Source of the DNA: Siphlonurus alternatus
Taxonomy: Eukaryota; Arthropoda; Insecta; Ephemeroptera; Siphlonuridae
Assembly (NCBI GenBank): GCA_949825025.1
Contig: OX463786.1
Location: forward strand, 19,765,085 to 19,829,084
DNA: 64,000 nt
Direction of reading: 5' to 3'
Positions within the stretch are counted from its first letter, which is position 1. The number at the start of each line of letters is the position of its first letter. Under the pieces are notes generated by a model that saw nothing but the letters and a program-made list of their open reading frames with translations, made no database searches and had not been told where the DNA came from. Shown here piece by piece: positions 31,269-42,800 of the stretch. Both the position numbers and the translations under genes were made by a program.

Positions 31269-32286
31269 CCCTGCTGAAATTTCTTGAACAAGATCTTGTA
31301 CAAGTCTTGAACAAGTTTTGACCAAGATCTTGAGCAATAATCTTGCCAAGATCTTGGCAAGATCTTGGCAAGATCTTGCGCAAGATCTTGGCAAGATCTT
31401 GGCAAGATCTTGTGCAAGATCTTGGCAAGATATTTTCTTGTGGAAGATCTTGCCAAGATCTTGTGCAAGATCTTGGCAAGATATTTTCTTGTGGAAGATC
31501 TTGCCAAGATCTTGGTAAGATTATTGCTCAAGATCTTGGTCAAAACTCAAAACTTGTCCAAGACTTGCACAAGATCTTGGTCAAAACTTCTTCAAGACTT
31601 GCGCAAATTTTGCCCAAGATCTTGAGCCCAAATAATCTTACCAAGATCTTGCCAAGATCTTGGCAAGATCTTGCGCAAGATCTTGGTAAGATCTTGGCAA
31701 GATCTTGTGCAAGATCTTGGCAAGATATTTTCTTGTGCAAGATCTTGGTAACATTATTGGGGTTCAAGATCTTTCACAAGACTTGCAACTGATTTGTACT
31801 TGAAAAAATTTGTGTAAGTTAAATGCAAGATCTTGACAAGATTTTCAAGATTTGGTTGCAAGATGTGGTACCTAGTAGAAACCTCACAGTCGTCACATAC
31901 ATTTATCCATCATCTGAAAAAAAATAAAGAGTTTAATTAGTTTTTTTCTGGTATGCATAGTACATAATAGTTTTCGTTATAAGTTCGGCAGTTGTCTTGC
32001 TGGTTTCCTTTCTGTGGATATTCATCATCCTGCTTCATCTCTCCGCTCAGCGCACAATGAATCCTCTCACTCTATCCGTGCACGTACGCAATAACGGCTA
32101 GGCCTGCGGAACCTGGGGATCAAAGACATATTTAAAGGATATTCGATAAAATTAGACATGCAAGATCTTGCTCAAGACAATTGCAAAAGGTATTGTGCAA
32201 ATCTTGCTCAAGACAATTGCAAAAGGTATTGTGCAAATCTTGCCCAAGATCTTGCCCAAGATCTTGCTCAAGAATTTTGAGCAGGG
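31269..32286. mobile_element. TIR element filled with the palindrome CAAGATCTTG
   Basis: The left end CCCTGCTGAAATTTCTTGAA is answered by 'ctcaagaattttgagcaggg' on the right. Between 31290 and 31870 the decamer CAAGATCTTG and variants (CTTGGCAAGATCTTG, CTTGTGCAAGATC) recur dozens of times, with a second cluster at 32160-32280. Frames reading ARSWQDL or KILPRS are shadows. No target duplication was found. Confidence 0.6.
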
Positions 32287-32909
32287 ATGCATTATATACA
32301 GTATATATTTAAATGCATGATTAACAATTTTTGTACTGTAAAACAAATTTAAACACTTCACTACTGTACAACGATGTTAATTTAATACATATACAACCAC
32401 AATTTATTGCATTAACTTAAATGCATGCATATTATATAATATGCATACACAGTATGCATACATTGCAGTACTAGTATACATACCTTTATCAACTTTATAC
32501 AAACCAAATACTGCTATGCCATTGATTTATGCGCACAATTAACAGCCAACTTTTGTCGATCTGGTATGGTTGTCGAATCCTTGATCAGAATCCATCACAT
32601 CCCGGCCATGTTTGCAAGCCGCTCAGCAAGCAGGAAGCAGGTCAAGCCATCGAAATGTCATTAAAAAAACAGACAATTTTGTGTGAGCTTAACAATATAT
32701 TAAACAAAAACAACTATACATAAGTTAAAGCTTACCTGGAACTGTGTAATAACTACTAATTAGCACAAAAACACACAAAATCTTAATGTTTCTTCACCAG
32801 CTTCAATTTTCACCAACCATCCATCTTAAGTGTTATAAAAAAACGGTCATGCGCATTGCATTTGTTTCACATCGTCCACTTGCGCAGTCCACTTGCGCAA
32901 TGAAAACGC

Positions 32910-34030
32910 GCGCAAGATTTCTTCTTGCTCAAGTCTATTACTTGCAATGCTCAAGATAAAAAATCTTGGGTAAGAAAAAACTTTTTGATCAAGATTGTCA
33001 TTTTAAACATGATGGTAACTTGTCCAAGAAATAATATTGAGATAAATATGAAAACATGTTGAAGATTTTTTCTTGCTCAAGATTAAATCTTGCGTAAGAA
33101 ACGATTTCTTGAACAAGATTGTAATTTTAATCAAGATGATAACTTCTCTAAGAAATAATACTTAGAAAAATATGAAAAATTGTGTAAGATTTTTTCTTGC
33201 TCAAGTCTATTACTTGCTCAAGATGTAAATCTTGAGTACGAAATGACTTCTTGAACAAGATTGTCATTTTAAACAAGACGGTAACTTGCCCAAGAAATAA
33301 TCTTGAGATAAATATGAAAAAGTTTGTAAGATTTCTTTCTTGCTCAAGTCTATTACTTGCCCAAGATATGAAACTTGACTATGAAATGACTTCTTGAACA
33401 AGATTGTCGTTTTAAACAAGACGGTAACTTCTACAAGAAATAATCTTGAGAAAAATATGAAAACTTGTCCAAGATTTTTACTTGCTCAAGTCTATTACTT
33501 GCTCAAGATATAAATATTGCGTAAGAAATTACTTCTTGAACAAGATTGTCATTTTAAGCAAGATGATAACTTGTCCAAGAAATAATCTTGAGAAAAATAT
33601 GAAAAATTGTGTAAGAATTTTTCTTGCTCAAGTCTATTACTTGCTCAAGATATAAATCTTGAGTACGAAATGACTTCTTGAACAAGATTGTCATTTTAAA
33701 CAAAACGGTAACTTCTCCAAGAAATAATCTTGAGAAAAATATGATAACTTGTTTAAGATTTTTTTCTTGAGCAAGTTAATTACTTGCCAAGATGTTGTTC
33801 TTGCGTAAAAAATGACTTCTTGAACAAGATTACCATCGTGCGCAAGACGGTAACTAGCTCAAGAAATAATCTTGAGATAAATTCGAAAACACGAGCAAGA
33901 TTTTCTATCTTGCAAAGAATATTTTCTTGCGCAAGTGAGTTTCTTGTTAAGATTGTGATCTTGCGTAAGAAATGACGTCTTGAATAAGATTATTATCTTG
34001 CTCAAGATCTTGTTGAACCAAAAATATCTT
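32910..34030. repeat. 142-bp tandem repeat, about seven units
   Basis: The landmark 'cttcttgaacaagattgtca' recurs at about 33109, 33251, 33394, 33536, 33678 and 33820, a period of 142-143 bp. Units are rich in CTTGCTCAAG motifs related to the CAAGATCTTG element. A further end, 'caagatttttgagcaggg', lies at 34188-34207. Confidence 0.8.
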
Positions 34031-34204
34031 ATTTTGTAATTTTTTTCACATTTTTGGCTAAAATATTATTTTTAGAAGGATAATATCCAATAATAATATT
34101 ACAGACCAGCACTCAACCCTGTTGCGCCTCTTTCTTGGTCTTCTCGTGTTTACTTGGCAAGATCTTGTCAAGATCTTGCAAAGATATGCTCAAGATTTTT
34201 GAGC

Positions 34205-34440
34205 AGGGAACCTATATTTTTATCTCTAAAACACATCTTATTTCTTCTTCGTTCAAAGTGAGGATGAAATGAAGACAATATTTCTCATATTTTATGCTCA
34301 AGAAGAGGAAAAAACACGTAATCTCATATTTTTTCTTCCAAAATGGTGCAAAATAAGAGAAAATTAGACGAAAGAAGAGCTTAATGGTAAATAAAAGATG
34401 AAATTTATTTCAACTCGGGTAGAGTGAAAATGTCATAATT
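34205..34440. repeat. Dispersed repeat, 'tcgttcaaagtgaggatgaa' family
   Basis: It shares the order 'ctctaaaacacatcttattt', 'gttcaaagtgagga', 'cgtaatctc' and 'aaaagatgaa' with 35886-36316, and inverted with 22675-22860. Confidence 0.5.
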
Positions 34441-34568
34441 CATAATGGTCAGAGCCTTTATACGAGGATATATTTAATTAATGTCTGTAAATAGTATCTG
34501 ATCATAATATTATTATTTTGAACCCTCTAATTGTAAGAACAGTTGAATTGTAAGATGTATTATTTTTT

Positions 34569-34598
34569 AATGTAACGCCCCCCCCCCCCCCCCCCCCC
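34569..34598. repeat. Poly-C tract
   Basis: An almost pure run of about 29 C lies in otherwise AT-rich DNA. Confidence 0.9.
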
Positions 34599-34771
34599 AA
34601 AGAAAATAAAAAAAAAGTATGTTAAAAGTAAATAATTTTTTTAGTAAATTTAAGTATTATCATCATCTTATATGCATAGATTTTATTTTACATAAATTTA
34701 TTAGCATATTACTCTATTACAGTAATAAATTTATATCTAGAGTAAAAATATATTTTTAAACATTTCAATTT

Positions 34772-35092
34772 TAATGGAGTATTGATCTCAATTTTTTTTA
34801 TTGCAGAAAAGGATAGAGGGTGAAAAGTTATGCTACCCTGATTTTTTTTCAGATTTTTTAGAGCCCGGGAACTATTTTTAAAAAATTATTGAAAGTTCTT
34901 TTTGTGACGTCACGCGGCGGCAAGTCCTATATTTGTCTTAAGGAGCGGCGTCTCGTGACGTCACAAAAATAACTTTCAATAATTTTTTAAAAATACTTCC
35001 CGGGCTCTAAAAAATCTGAAAAAAATCAGGGTAGCATAACTGCACGCTCTATTCATTTCTGCAATAAAAAATTTTGAGGTCAATACTCCATT
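34772..35092. mobile_element. Palindromic MITE with TGACGTCAC core
   Basis: Arms 'aatggagtattgatctcaa' and the inverse bracket inner arms 'gctaccctgattttttttca' and 'tttttaaaaaattattgaaa'. Two GTGACGTCAC palindromes lie near the centre. Confidence 0.75.
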
Positions 35093-35885
35093 CGAGAGCA
35101 TGTTTATGAATACTATAACATCATTCACTTTATTTCCCTTCATTTAATAAAACAGTGACACCTTTGGAGCTCAGAACATTACAAACTTTTTACTTCTAGC
35201 TCGGCTGCTGCAGCTTCATATTGAGAGAAATGTAGATTTGCAATTTTAGTGATGTAAGAAAAGTATTTAGTCAATATAATTATAGATATTATGAAAAAAT
35301 GGAAAATAAAAAACTTCTCGCAACTTCACAAAGCTTATTACAAACATAGTAGGTGTTTTAATTTGCGCTGTTATCTATTGATATGTTTTGAGATTTGTGA
35401 AAAATATTATAACTTTTTATTAAAATTTTTAATTAAATAACATTTGTAACATAAATATTAAAATAAAACCACACATGATACATTATATAATAATTTAAAT
35501 ACAATTTTATTTGAAAAATTGCTACAAGTTTTGAACAGTACGAAATCAGGTCGGGTGCTCAATGGATTGTGATCAGTACAGATCAGGTGAAAAATAATTA
35601 TATTGTTCATAATTATATTTGTGCATTATAAATAACAATTTCACTAAGATTTCATAAATAATTGTAAATAATATATTTACATTAATAATATTTAGAAAAA
35701 TTATGATTAACTCTAATTCCCACATAATTAAAATAGAAACAAACTCATTTGATCATGCATGTACGGTCGATGATTCTGAAAATTTTTCTTTGCAGCCTTC
35801 CCCATGCCTCGTAAAATTAAAGTAGGATGATTATCAAGGCTGAAAGTGGGAAATTTTCTAAGGCGATGACTGTACATTCTTCTAG
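35093..35885. other. AT-rich intergenic DNA with small repeat fragments
   Basis: 35215-35265 matches the dispersed repeat of 10530. 35770-35880 is a small foldback ('tttgcagccttccccatgcc' facing 'tatcaaggctgaaa'). No gene was seen. Confidence 0.45.
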
Positions 35886-36316
35886 TTGAAAATTTTCATC
35901 TTCAACTCATCCTTTATATACTTCTAAACCTAATTTTTTTACCTCTATTTTTACCTCTAAACACATCTTATTTCTTCCTCGTTCAAAGTGAGGATTAAAT
36001 GAAGACTATGGGGGACATTCACAAAGCACTTAAACCCCAACTTTAGCCCCAAGTTTTTTCCCTGGTACTAAACATGGTGTCGTTAAACTAGGAGCTAAAC
36101 ATGGTTAGCCCCTGGTTTAGCACCATGTTTAGTACCAGGGATAAAACTTGGGGCTAAAGTTGGGGTTAAAGTGCTTTGTAAATGCCCCCCAATATTTCTA
36201 ACATTTTATGATCGGAAAGAAGACGTAATCTCGTCTTTTTCTCTCTAAAACGGTGCAAAATAAAAGGAAATTAGACGAGATCGAAGAGAGCTTTTAATAG
36301 CGGATAAAAGATGAAA
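35886..36316. repeat. Dispersed repeat split by a hairpin MITE
   Basis: The two parts (35886-36006 and 36194-36316) read through as the element at 34205-34440 once the insertion is removed. Confidence 0.55.
36007..36193. mobile_element. Hairpin MITE, GGGGGACATTCACAAAGC ends
   Basis: 'gggggacattcacaaagc' faces 'gctttgtaaatgccccc', and the interior 'cttggggctaaagttggggt' forms a near-perfect hairpin. It is inserted into the repeat of the preceding entry. Confidence 0.7.
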
Positions 36317-36325
36317 CTTGGGCAA

Positions 36326-36898
36326 TTAAGGTTTCATGATATCTCTCAACTTTCTTAATGTTTCAAATTTATGTATTTGATGTTTTCTTAATAAATTAGT
36401 AAACTCTGGTTCACCCATAACCAAAAATCTACATTTTTGTGTTGCATTTTCTCTTAAATAATATTTTTGTAAATGAAAAGCTCTTCCTGGAGGAATTTCA
36501 AATGTAATTTTTTCTATACATTCCTCCAATAACTTATTATTCATATCCATTAATTTAATTACATTTTCCTCCATTCTTGCCTCTCCATATTCAATTAACC
36601 TCTGCTTAAATTTTACAATGAAGTGATTATACAAGACTGTATCCACGTTGTTTAACTGATGTAACTTGACGTTGTCTGATTGTTTACGAGTGTAATTGTC
36701 CTTGGGCCTCGAGTTCATGGTAAGGAAGGTCACGTCCTCCAAGGGCCAACACATGAGGTCTGCAAGAAGCACCAAAGAAGCCTCCATGTACTCTGAGATC
36801 ATTACAAGATGGAAGTCTTGGTCCAGCGTGGAGATAAATTGTTGGATGGCGGGGGTGTCCTTGAATTTGGTGACCTCCATCCCAAGGTCAAATGACAT
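36326..36898 (-). CDS. Sulfotransferase exon 4 (stop)
   Basis: The acceptor is gttctccag|ATGTCA; the apparent ATG is an internal Met193, not a start. It encodes 190 residues to the stop codon. Confidence 0.92.
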   Translation of the reverse strand: MSFDLGMEVTKFKDTPAIQQFISTLDQDFHLVMISEYMEASLVLLADLMCWPLEDVTFLTMNSRPKDNYTRKQSDNVKLHQLNNVDTVLYNHFIVKFKQRLIEYGEARMEENVIKLMDMNNKLLEECIEKITFEIPPGRAFHLQKYYLRENATQKCRFLVMGEPEFTNLLRKHQIHKFETLRKLRDIMKP

Positions 36899-39800
36899 CT
36901 GGAGAACAAGGTCAATTATTTTAAGTAAGGACGCATTTTTGGATGTATGTAATATAGTTTTAATTTTAAAATTTTTATAGAAGATAAAATTACTAGTTAA
37001 GAGTAGGGTAACGCTTTGAAAATTCCCAAATAAGTTTCCTTACACTGATGATTATTAATATAATTGCGGGAATTTTTATTTATAATATTTGTAATGTAGA
37101 TCATATTTTAATTTAAAAAATAAATAGAAAGCGACAAGTTTTTAATTATTATTGACATATATTATTAAAAAAATACATTATTTTATATTAAATGTTTCAA
37201 TAAAAGCATTAAAAAATATAACAATTTATTTACTTTATTAAATTTTTTAATAATAATTTTAAATAAATATTTTAATTTTTTTGCATAAATATTTTAACAC
37301 TAAATGTGGTTAGATCTTTTGTGAATCACAAAAACAATGATTCTTACGGTCTGCTATATTAAATTTTAGTGGTGACAAAATTACCTACCCTCACAACTAA
37401 ATATCCTCACCTGGTTAAGTCCAATCTTGTTCATAAGTCTCTCCTGTTTGTCAAACAAGGCTGATATTGCAGACACGTTCATTTTGACGAGGTTGAAGAA
37501 GCGGAACACTTTCTTCTTCTGCTCGAGGTCGAAGTAGTTGTACAAACTCTGGAAGAGCGAGGCTGGTTCTCGGAGGATGGTCACCCTTGCTGTGTCTTCA
37601 GCCATGGTTCTGCGGGCGTTGTTAACGTCATATCGACTGTGGTGTGTCAGGACGTCGAACCGGAGACCAGGAAGTTTGAGACCCCAGGGGATCAAAGTGT
37701 CGGGGTTGAACTTCTCGGGGTGGCCGAGGTAGTTTCCTGGGGGTTAGAATAATAATTACGGTTGGAGAATGGGGGCTTTTGAGGGAGACTGGCTAGGGTG
37801 AGAGGAAAAAGGGGGGGGGGGAGGTTGCAGGTGCATGGGTGGAATGTGATCATAGTAGTTTCCTCGGGGTGAGAAAAAATAAGGGTTGGAGAATTGGGGT
37901 AATGGGATGGAGAATTGTAGTCAGTCAATTTTGTAGGGGTGAATTTTCATGGGATGGAGAGAGGGAGGAAGAGAGAAAGAGGGGGGGAAGGGGCAATTCG
38001 GACGTATAGATATTCTATATAGTTAATGAGAAATTTGAATTTTTCATAGGTTGAAATTGGGGTTAGGGTGAGTCTATGAGAGTTTTTTTTAGGGGTGTAG
38101 AGTTAGGATGAGGTAGCTATTAGTAGTCTGAAAAATGCGGGAGAATGATAATTTTTTGAGGGTGTTGGAGCCAGTTAAGATGGATGAAGTCATCTCGAGT
38201 CCACAATAATAGTAACGATAAAACAGCCGACGGTAGCGTCACGACACACACGAACCTTTCTCAGGCAGCACGAAGTTTAGTCCACGGTCGAAGCCTCTCC
38301 TCATGAGAATGTTTTGGACGGTGGAGCTGCCGCACTTGTGAGTCTTCAGGAAGAAAATGTGGTCCAGGGGGCGCCGACACTTCGAGGGGGTCTGAGAGCT
38401 GGCAGGATGAATATACAACTAAATCATGATCTCATTGTTGATGGTAGGGGTAATGGGAGTTTTCAATGTTAGAAAAATAAATGTAGTGCTTGTATTACAC
38501 GATACAATTTTTCACTAAAAGAAAATTTCATTTCCATAGAGTTTTTCTTGTAAGGTGAAATGGTAAAATTGTATCGTCTAATACTAGTTTTATAGCATTT
38601 TATACTGAATTTATGTATTTATAATTTTTCCTGCGATGGTCTATAGTCATTTTTACATTTTGGTATGCTGGCTCTGTAGTACATTTATCCTCTAGGAGAG
38701 ACACTGAAATTAAATCTTACGAAATGGAGTATCGACCTCAAATTTTTTTATTGCTATAGAGCGTGCAAAGTTATGCTACCCTGATTTTTTTTTTTTCATA
38801 TTTTTGAGAGCCCGGGAAGAATTTTTAAAAAAATTATTAAAAGTCCTTTTTGTGACGACACGCGGTGGCAAGTCCTATCTTTTTCTTAAGGAGCGGCGCC
38901 TAGTGACGTCACAAAAAGGACTTTCAATATAATGCTTTAAAAATACTTCCAGCTAGGGCTGTAAAAAATCTGAAAAAAATCAGGGTAGCATAACTTTGCA
39001 CCCCCTATCCATTTCTGCAATAAAAAAAAATTGAGGTTGATACTCCATTTTCCTTCTTTCGATTTCTCACAAAATTATCTTTCTTCTTACTTTTTCAAAT
39101 AAGAGAAACAAATTTTCAATAATGTTGCTTTTTTTCGCATCTTTTTTAGTATATATATATCTAACTTGTATAACAATTGTAATAATGTATTCAGATGAGT
39201 TAAAACAATTTACAGAAATGATAATTTAGCTATATGTTAATATTAAGAAATACATTGAACTTAACCAATGTCAAATTTTAAAAATTTTCAATTGATCATT
39301 GTTCGCGTACCCCACGTATAAATTTTGACTACTTTGGGCTTGGTTTGCTAGCCCAAAATAGCATTGCTAGCTCAAAATTACTTTCCTTCAAGTATCAGTT
39401 TGGGCTGCGAAGCCCAGAGTACCTCAAACTGGCTTTAAAGTGTTATTGAGCTATCTGAACTCAAATTTGCTTATAACCAAAGTAGCCCACGATTGTCCAA
39501 TAATGCTTCAGGCTTTATTTAGACCAAACATGCTCATTTAAGCCTCCAGCTCAGATTGGAATTTTATAGCTTAAAATAGACCAGATTTGTGACCAAGCAA
39601 TTTTAACCTAATTAAGACCAAACAAGCTTGAAACAAATTTAAGCTAGCTGTTGACCGTTTTAGCCCAAAATGGCACCTAATATCCCCAGGGTTGCAGTAA
39701 GCTTGTTATTGGCCAAAAAAGCTCAATTACGCCCAAGCTCAACCTAGCTTCATGTAGCTGTATATTGACCAATCCAGCTAAAATAAATCTGAGCACCCTG

Positions 39801-42800
39801 TAGACCATTTCTGCCCAAAATAGCCATGAATGAATTCCTTGCCTCGGCCAGCACAAAGTGAGCCAAAAATGCTTAAAATGGCACTCTTCAGCCCAAACAT
39901 GCCCTTTTTTACTCTGAAAGTATTCATGTGCTTGACCAAGCCCAAAATGGACCAAAAAAGCTTAAAATGGCACTCTTTAGCCCAAACATACCCCTTTTTA
40001 CTCTGAATGTATTCCTCAGGTTGGCTCAGTTCAAAATAGCCCAAAATAGCTTAAAATGGATTTTTTTTTGCCCAAAGATGTTTTTTCCCTCCCTGAATAT
40101 GTACTGCATTGGTTAGGTAGCCCAAAGTGGACCAAAACAGCTTAAAATGGACCTCTTTTGCCCAAAGATGTGGCGGTCCACCCTGAATGTACTGCATTGG
40201 TTAAGGTAGCCCAAAGTGGACCAAAACAGCTTAAAATGGACCTCTTTTGCCCAAAGATGTGCCGATCCACCCTGAATGTACTGCATTGGTTAAGGTAGGG
40301 GCTACCTTAACCAATGCAGTACATTCAAGGTGGATCGGCACATCTTTGGGCAAAAGAGGTCCATTTTAAGCTGTTTTGGTCCACTTTGGGCTACCTTAAC
40401 CAATGCAGTACATTCAGGGTGGATCGGCACATCTTTGGGCAAAAGAGGTCCATTTTAAGCTGTTTTGGTCCACTTTGGGCTACCTTAACCAATGCAGTAC
40501 ATTCAGGGTGGATCGGCACATCTTTGGGCAAAAGAGGTCCATTTTAAGCTGTTTTGGTCCACTTTGGGCTACCTTTACCAATGCAGTACATTCAAGGTGG
40601 ATCGGCACATCTTTGGGAGCCCAAAGTGGACTAAAACAGCTTCAAATGGACCTCTTTTGCCCAGAGATGTGCCGATCCGCCCTGAATGTATGCATACTGC
40701 ATTGTTTTAGGTAACTTAAAGTGAACCATTACAGCTTAAAATAGACCTCATCTATAAGCTGGGTCTATTATATTTATCAGAATTATTTAAGTCGTCTGTC
40801 ATGTTTACAAAGATTTTGCCATTTGTAGACTTTTGGAGATTAATTTAGCGCGTTTCCGATGGTTTCCGATCGGTTCCGAACTTCCGATCGCTCTGATTGG
40901 TTCATTTGAATTCATTTCTCTACCGGTTTTCCATCTGACTTGTAACAGTTGACAATGTTGTTGTTGTTGCAGTATGTATATTTCTTATAGTGTCCTATGT
41001 AGTGTCATGTATCTATATTTTTAAGGTTTTCTTTAGTGTAGTAATGCGTTAATCATCTGCTAAGGTAAGCATACATGTATATAGTCTATATACATCAATA
41101 TCTCAGGGTTAAAGTTGATCGGGAAATGTTTTTCTGTTCATGCCACCGGGTGGCATATCTCTCCTAATAGGTTTAAGCTGCTAACAATGCAGTTCCTCAG
41201 CCTATTCTTCCACAATTTTGAAGAAAAAAGCAGTTCTACACAGCCAAAATGTAAGGAAATAAATGAACAAAGGTTAATTTTGTTCTAAAATTGCGGTAAG
41301 TGGCACTTTTTACAATTTTAATAACAATTTCACAGCTAAAATAAATGAAACTGTATTTCATTCAGGATATTATGCTCTCTTATTACTAATAGAATTGTAA
41401 CAATGACCTCTTACATACGTACTGTATGCATACTGTATTTACCGTGTGCAAATAATATGCATTCAGTACGTTATTTGTACGTATATGATAAAAGAACAGA
41501 ATAAACAGACACCTCATTTAATATGCATACCATGTGATTCTTGGGCCAGTTTCTTCCCCTCACAGTCAGCCAAGTATTCCTTTGCATTATTAGTGTCTGG
41601 TATGCATGCATCAGCATGATGACAATACTGATTTTCCCCAGCTCTTAACCATGAATAAATTATATTATTTTATAGCACTTTTATCAACTTTGAGCTTCAA
41701 GTATCAACTAATTAATAGAATGCATTCATGGTCATAAAAGGCACATGTTTTTAGGCAAAATATTTCTATCTTCATCTATTTTCGTTTGTTTTATGAAGCG
41801 ATAATTAAGGTAAAGAATGTAATACATTCAGAGGAAAAAAGGCCATTTTGAGCTATTTTAGTCTATTTTTAGCTACTGTTAGTAATGCAGTACATTCAAG
41901 TTGAATAAGCACATCTTTGGGCCAAAGAGGTCCATTTTAAGCTGTTTTGGTTCACTTTGAGCTACCTAAACCAATGCAGTACATTCAGGGTGGATCGGCA
42001 CATCTTTGGGCAAAAGAGGTCCATTTTTAGCTGGTTTGGTCCACTTTGGGCTACCTTTACCAATGCAGTACATTCAGGGTGGATCGGCACATCTTTGGGC
42101 AAAAGAGGTCCATTTTAAGCTGTTTTGGTCCACTTTGGGCTACCTTTACCAATGCAGTACATTCAGGGTGGATCGGCACATCTTTCGGCAAAAGAGGTCC
42201 ATTTTAAGCTGGTTTGGTCCACTTTGGGCTACCTTTACCAATGCAGTATTTTCAGGGTGGATTGGCACATCTTTGGGCAAAAGAGGTCAATTTTAAGCAG
42301 TTTTGGTCCACTTTGGGCTACCTAAACCAATGCAGTATATTCAGGGTGGATCGGCACATCTTTGGGCAAAAGAGGTCCATTTTAAGCTGTTTTGGTCCAC
42401 TTTGGGCTACCTTAGCCAATGCAGTATATTCAGGGTGGATCGGCACATCTTTGGGCAAAAGAGGTCCATTTTAAGCTGTTTTGGTCTATTTTGAGCTATA
42501 TAAGCGTACTGGGGACAACCAGGGTAGAAAAGGTCAAGTTTGGGCAAATTTGGTCAATTTCCAGCTTGTTTAAGCATGGCATAGTTGGTTCAAACTGATC
42601 CATAATGAGCTACATAGAGCTATGGATTAAGTGGTGTATTGGTCCAGTTAGGGTTATATTGGGCTATTACAGCTCAATGTTACTTTTTTTGCTAGTCCAG
42701 ATTTGCCCAAAATCGGCCAATTAGGTGCCTGTCGGAGTCTAATTGGGCTAGCAAAATTTTGGTCTTATTTGAGCTGATAAGCCCAAAGTGTAGTCAAAAT

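Noticed and set aside
31237..31792. Several overlapping frames reading ARSWQDL / KILPRS on both strands
   Set aside because: They are translations of the CAAGATCTTG array, open on all frames because the unit lacks stops.
31290..34030. CRISPR-like array of short repeats
   Set aside because: No unique spacers of constant length, no cas genes, and a eukaryotic context.
36896..36898. ATG at 36898 as the sulfotransferase start
   Set aside because: It follows a good acceptor, and the upstream exons supply both PAPS-binding motifs and the membrane anchor in phase.
36696..36980. Plus-strand frame opposite sulfotransferase exon 4
   Set aside because: Antisense shadow of a well-supported exon.
40314..42494. 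Frames with repeated HLWAKEVHFKLFWSTL
   Set aside because: The 89-bp unit is not a multiple of three and successive frames shift; it is a non-coding tandem repeat.
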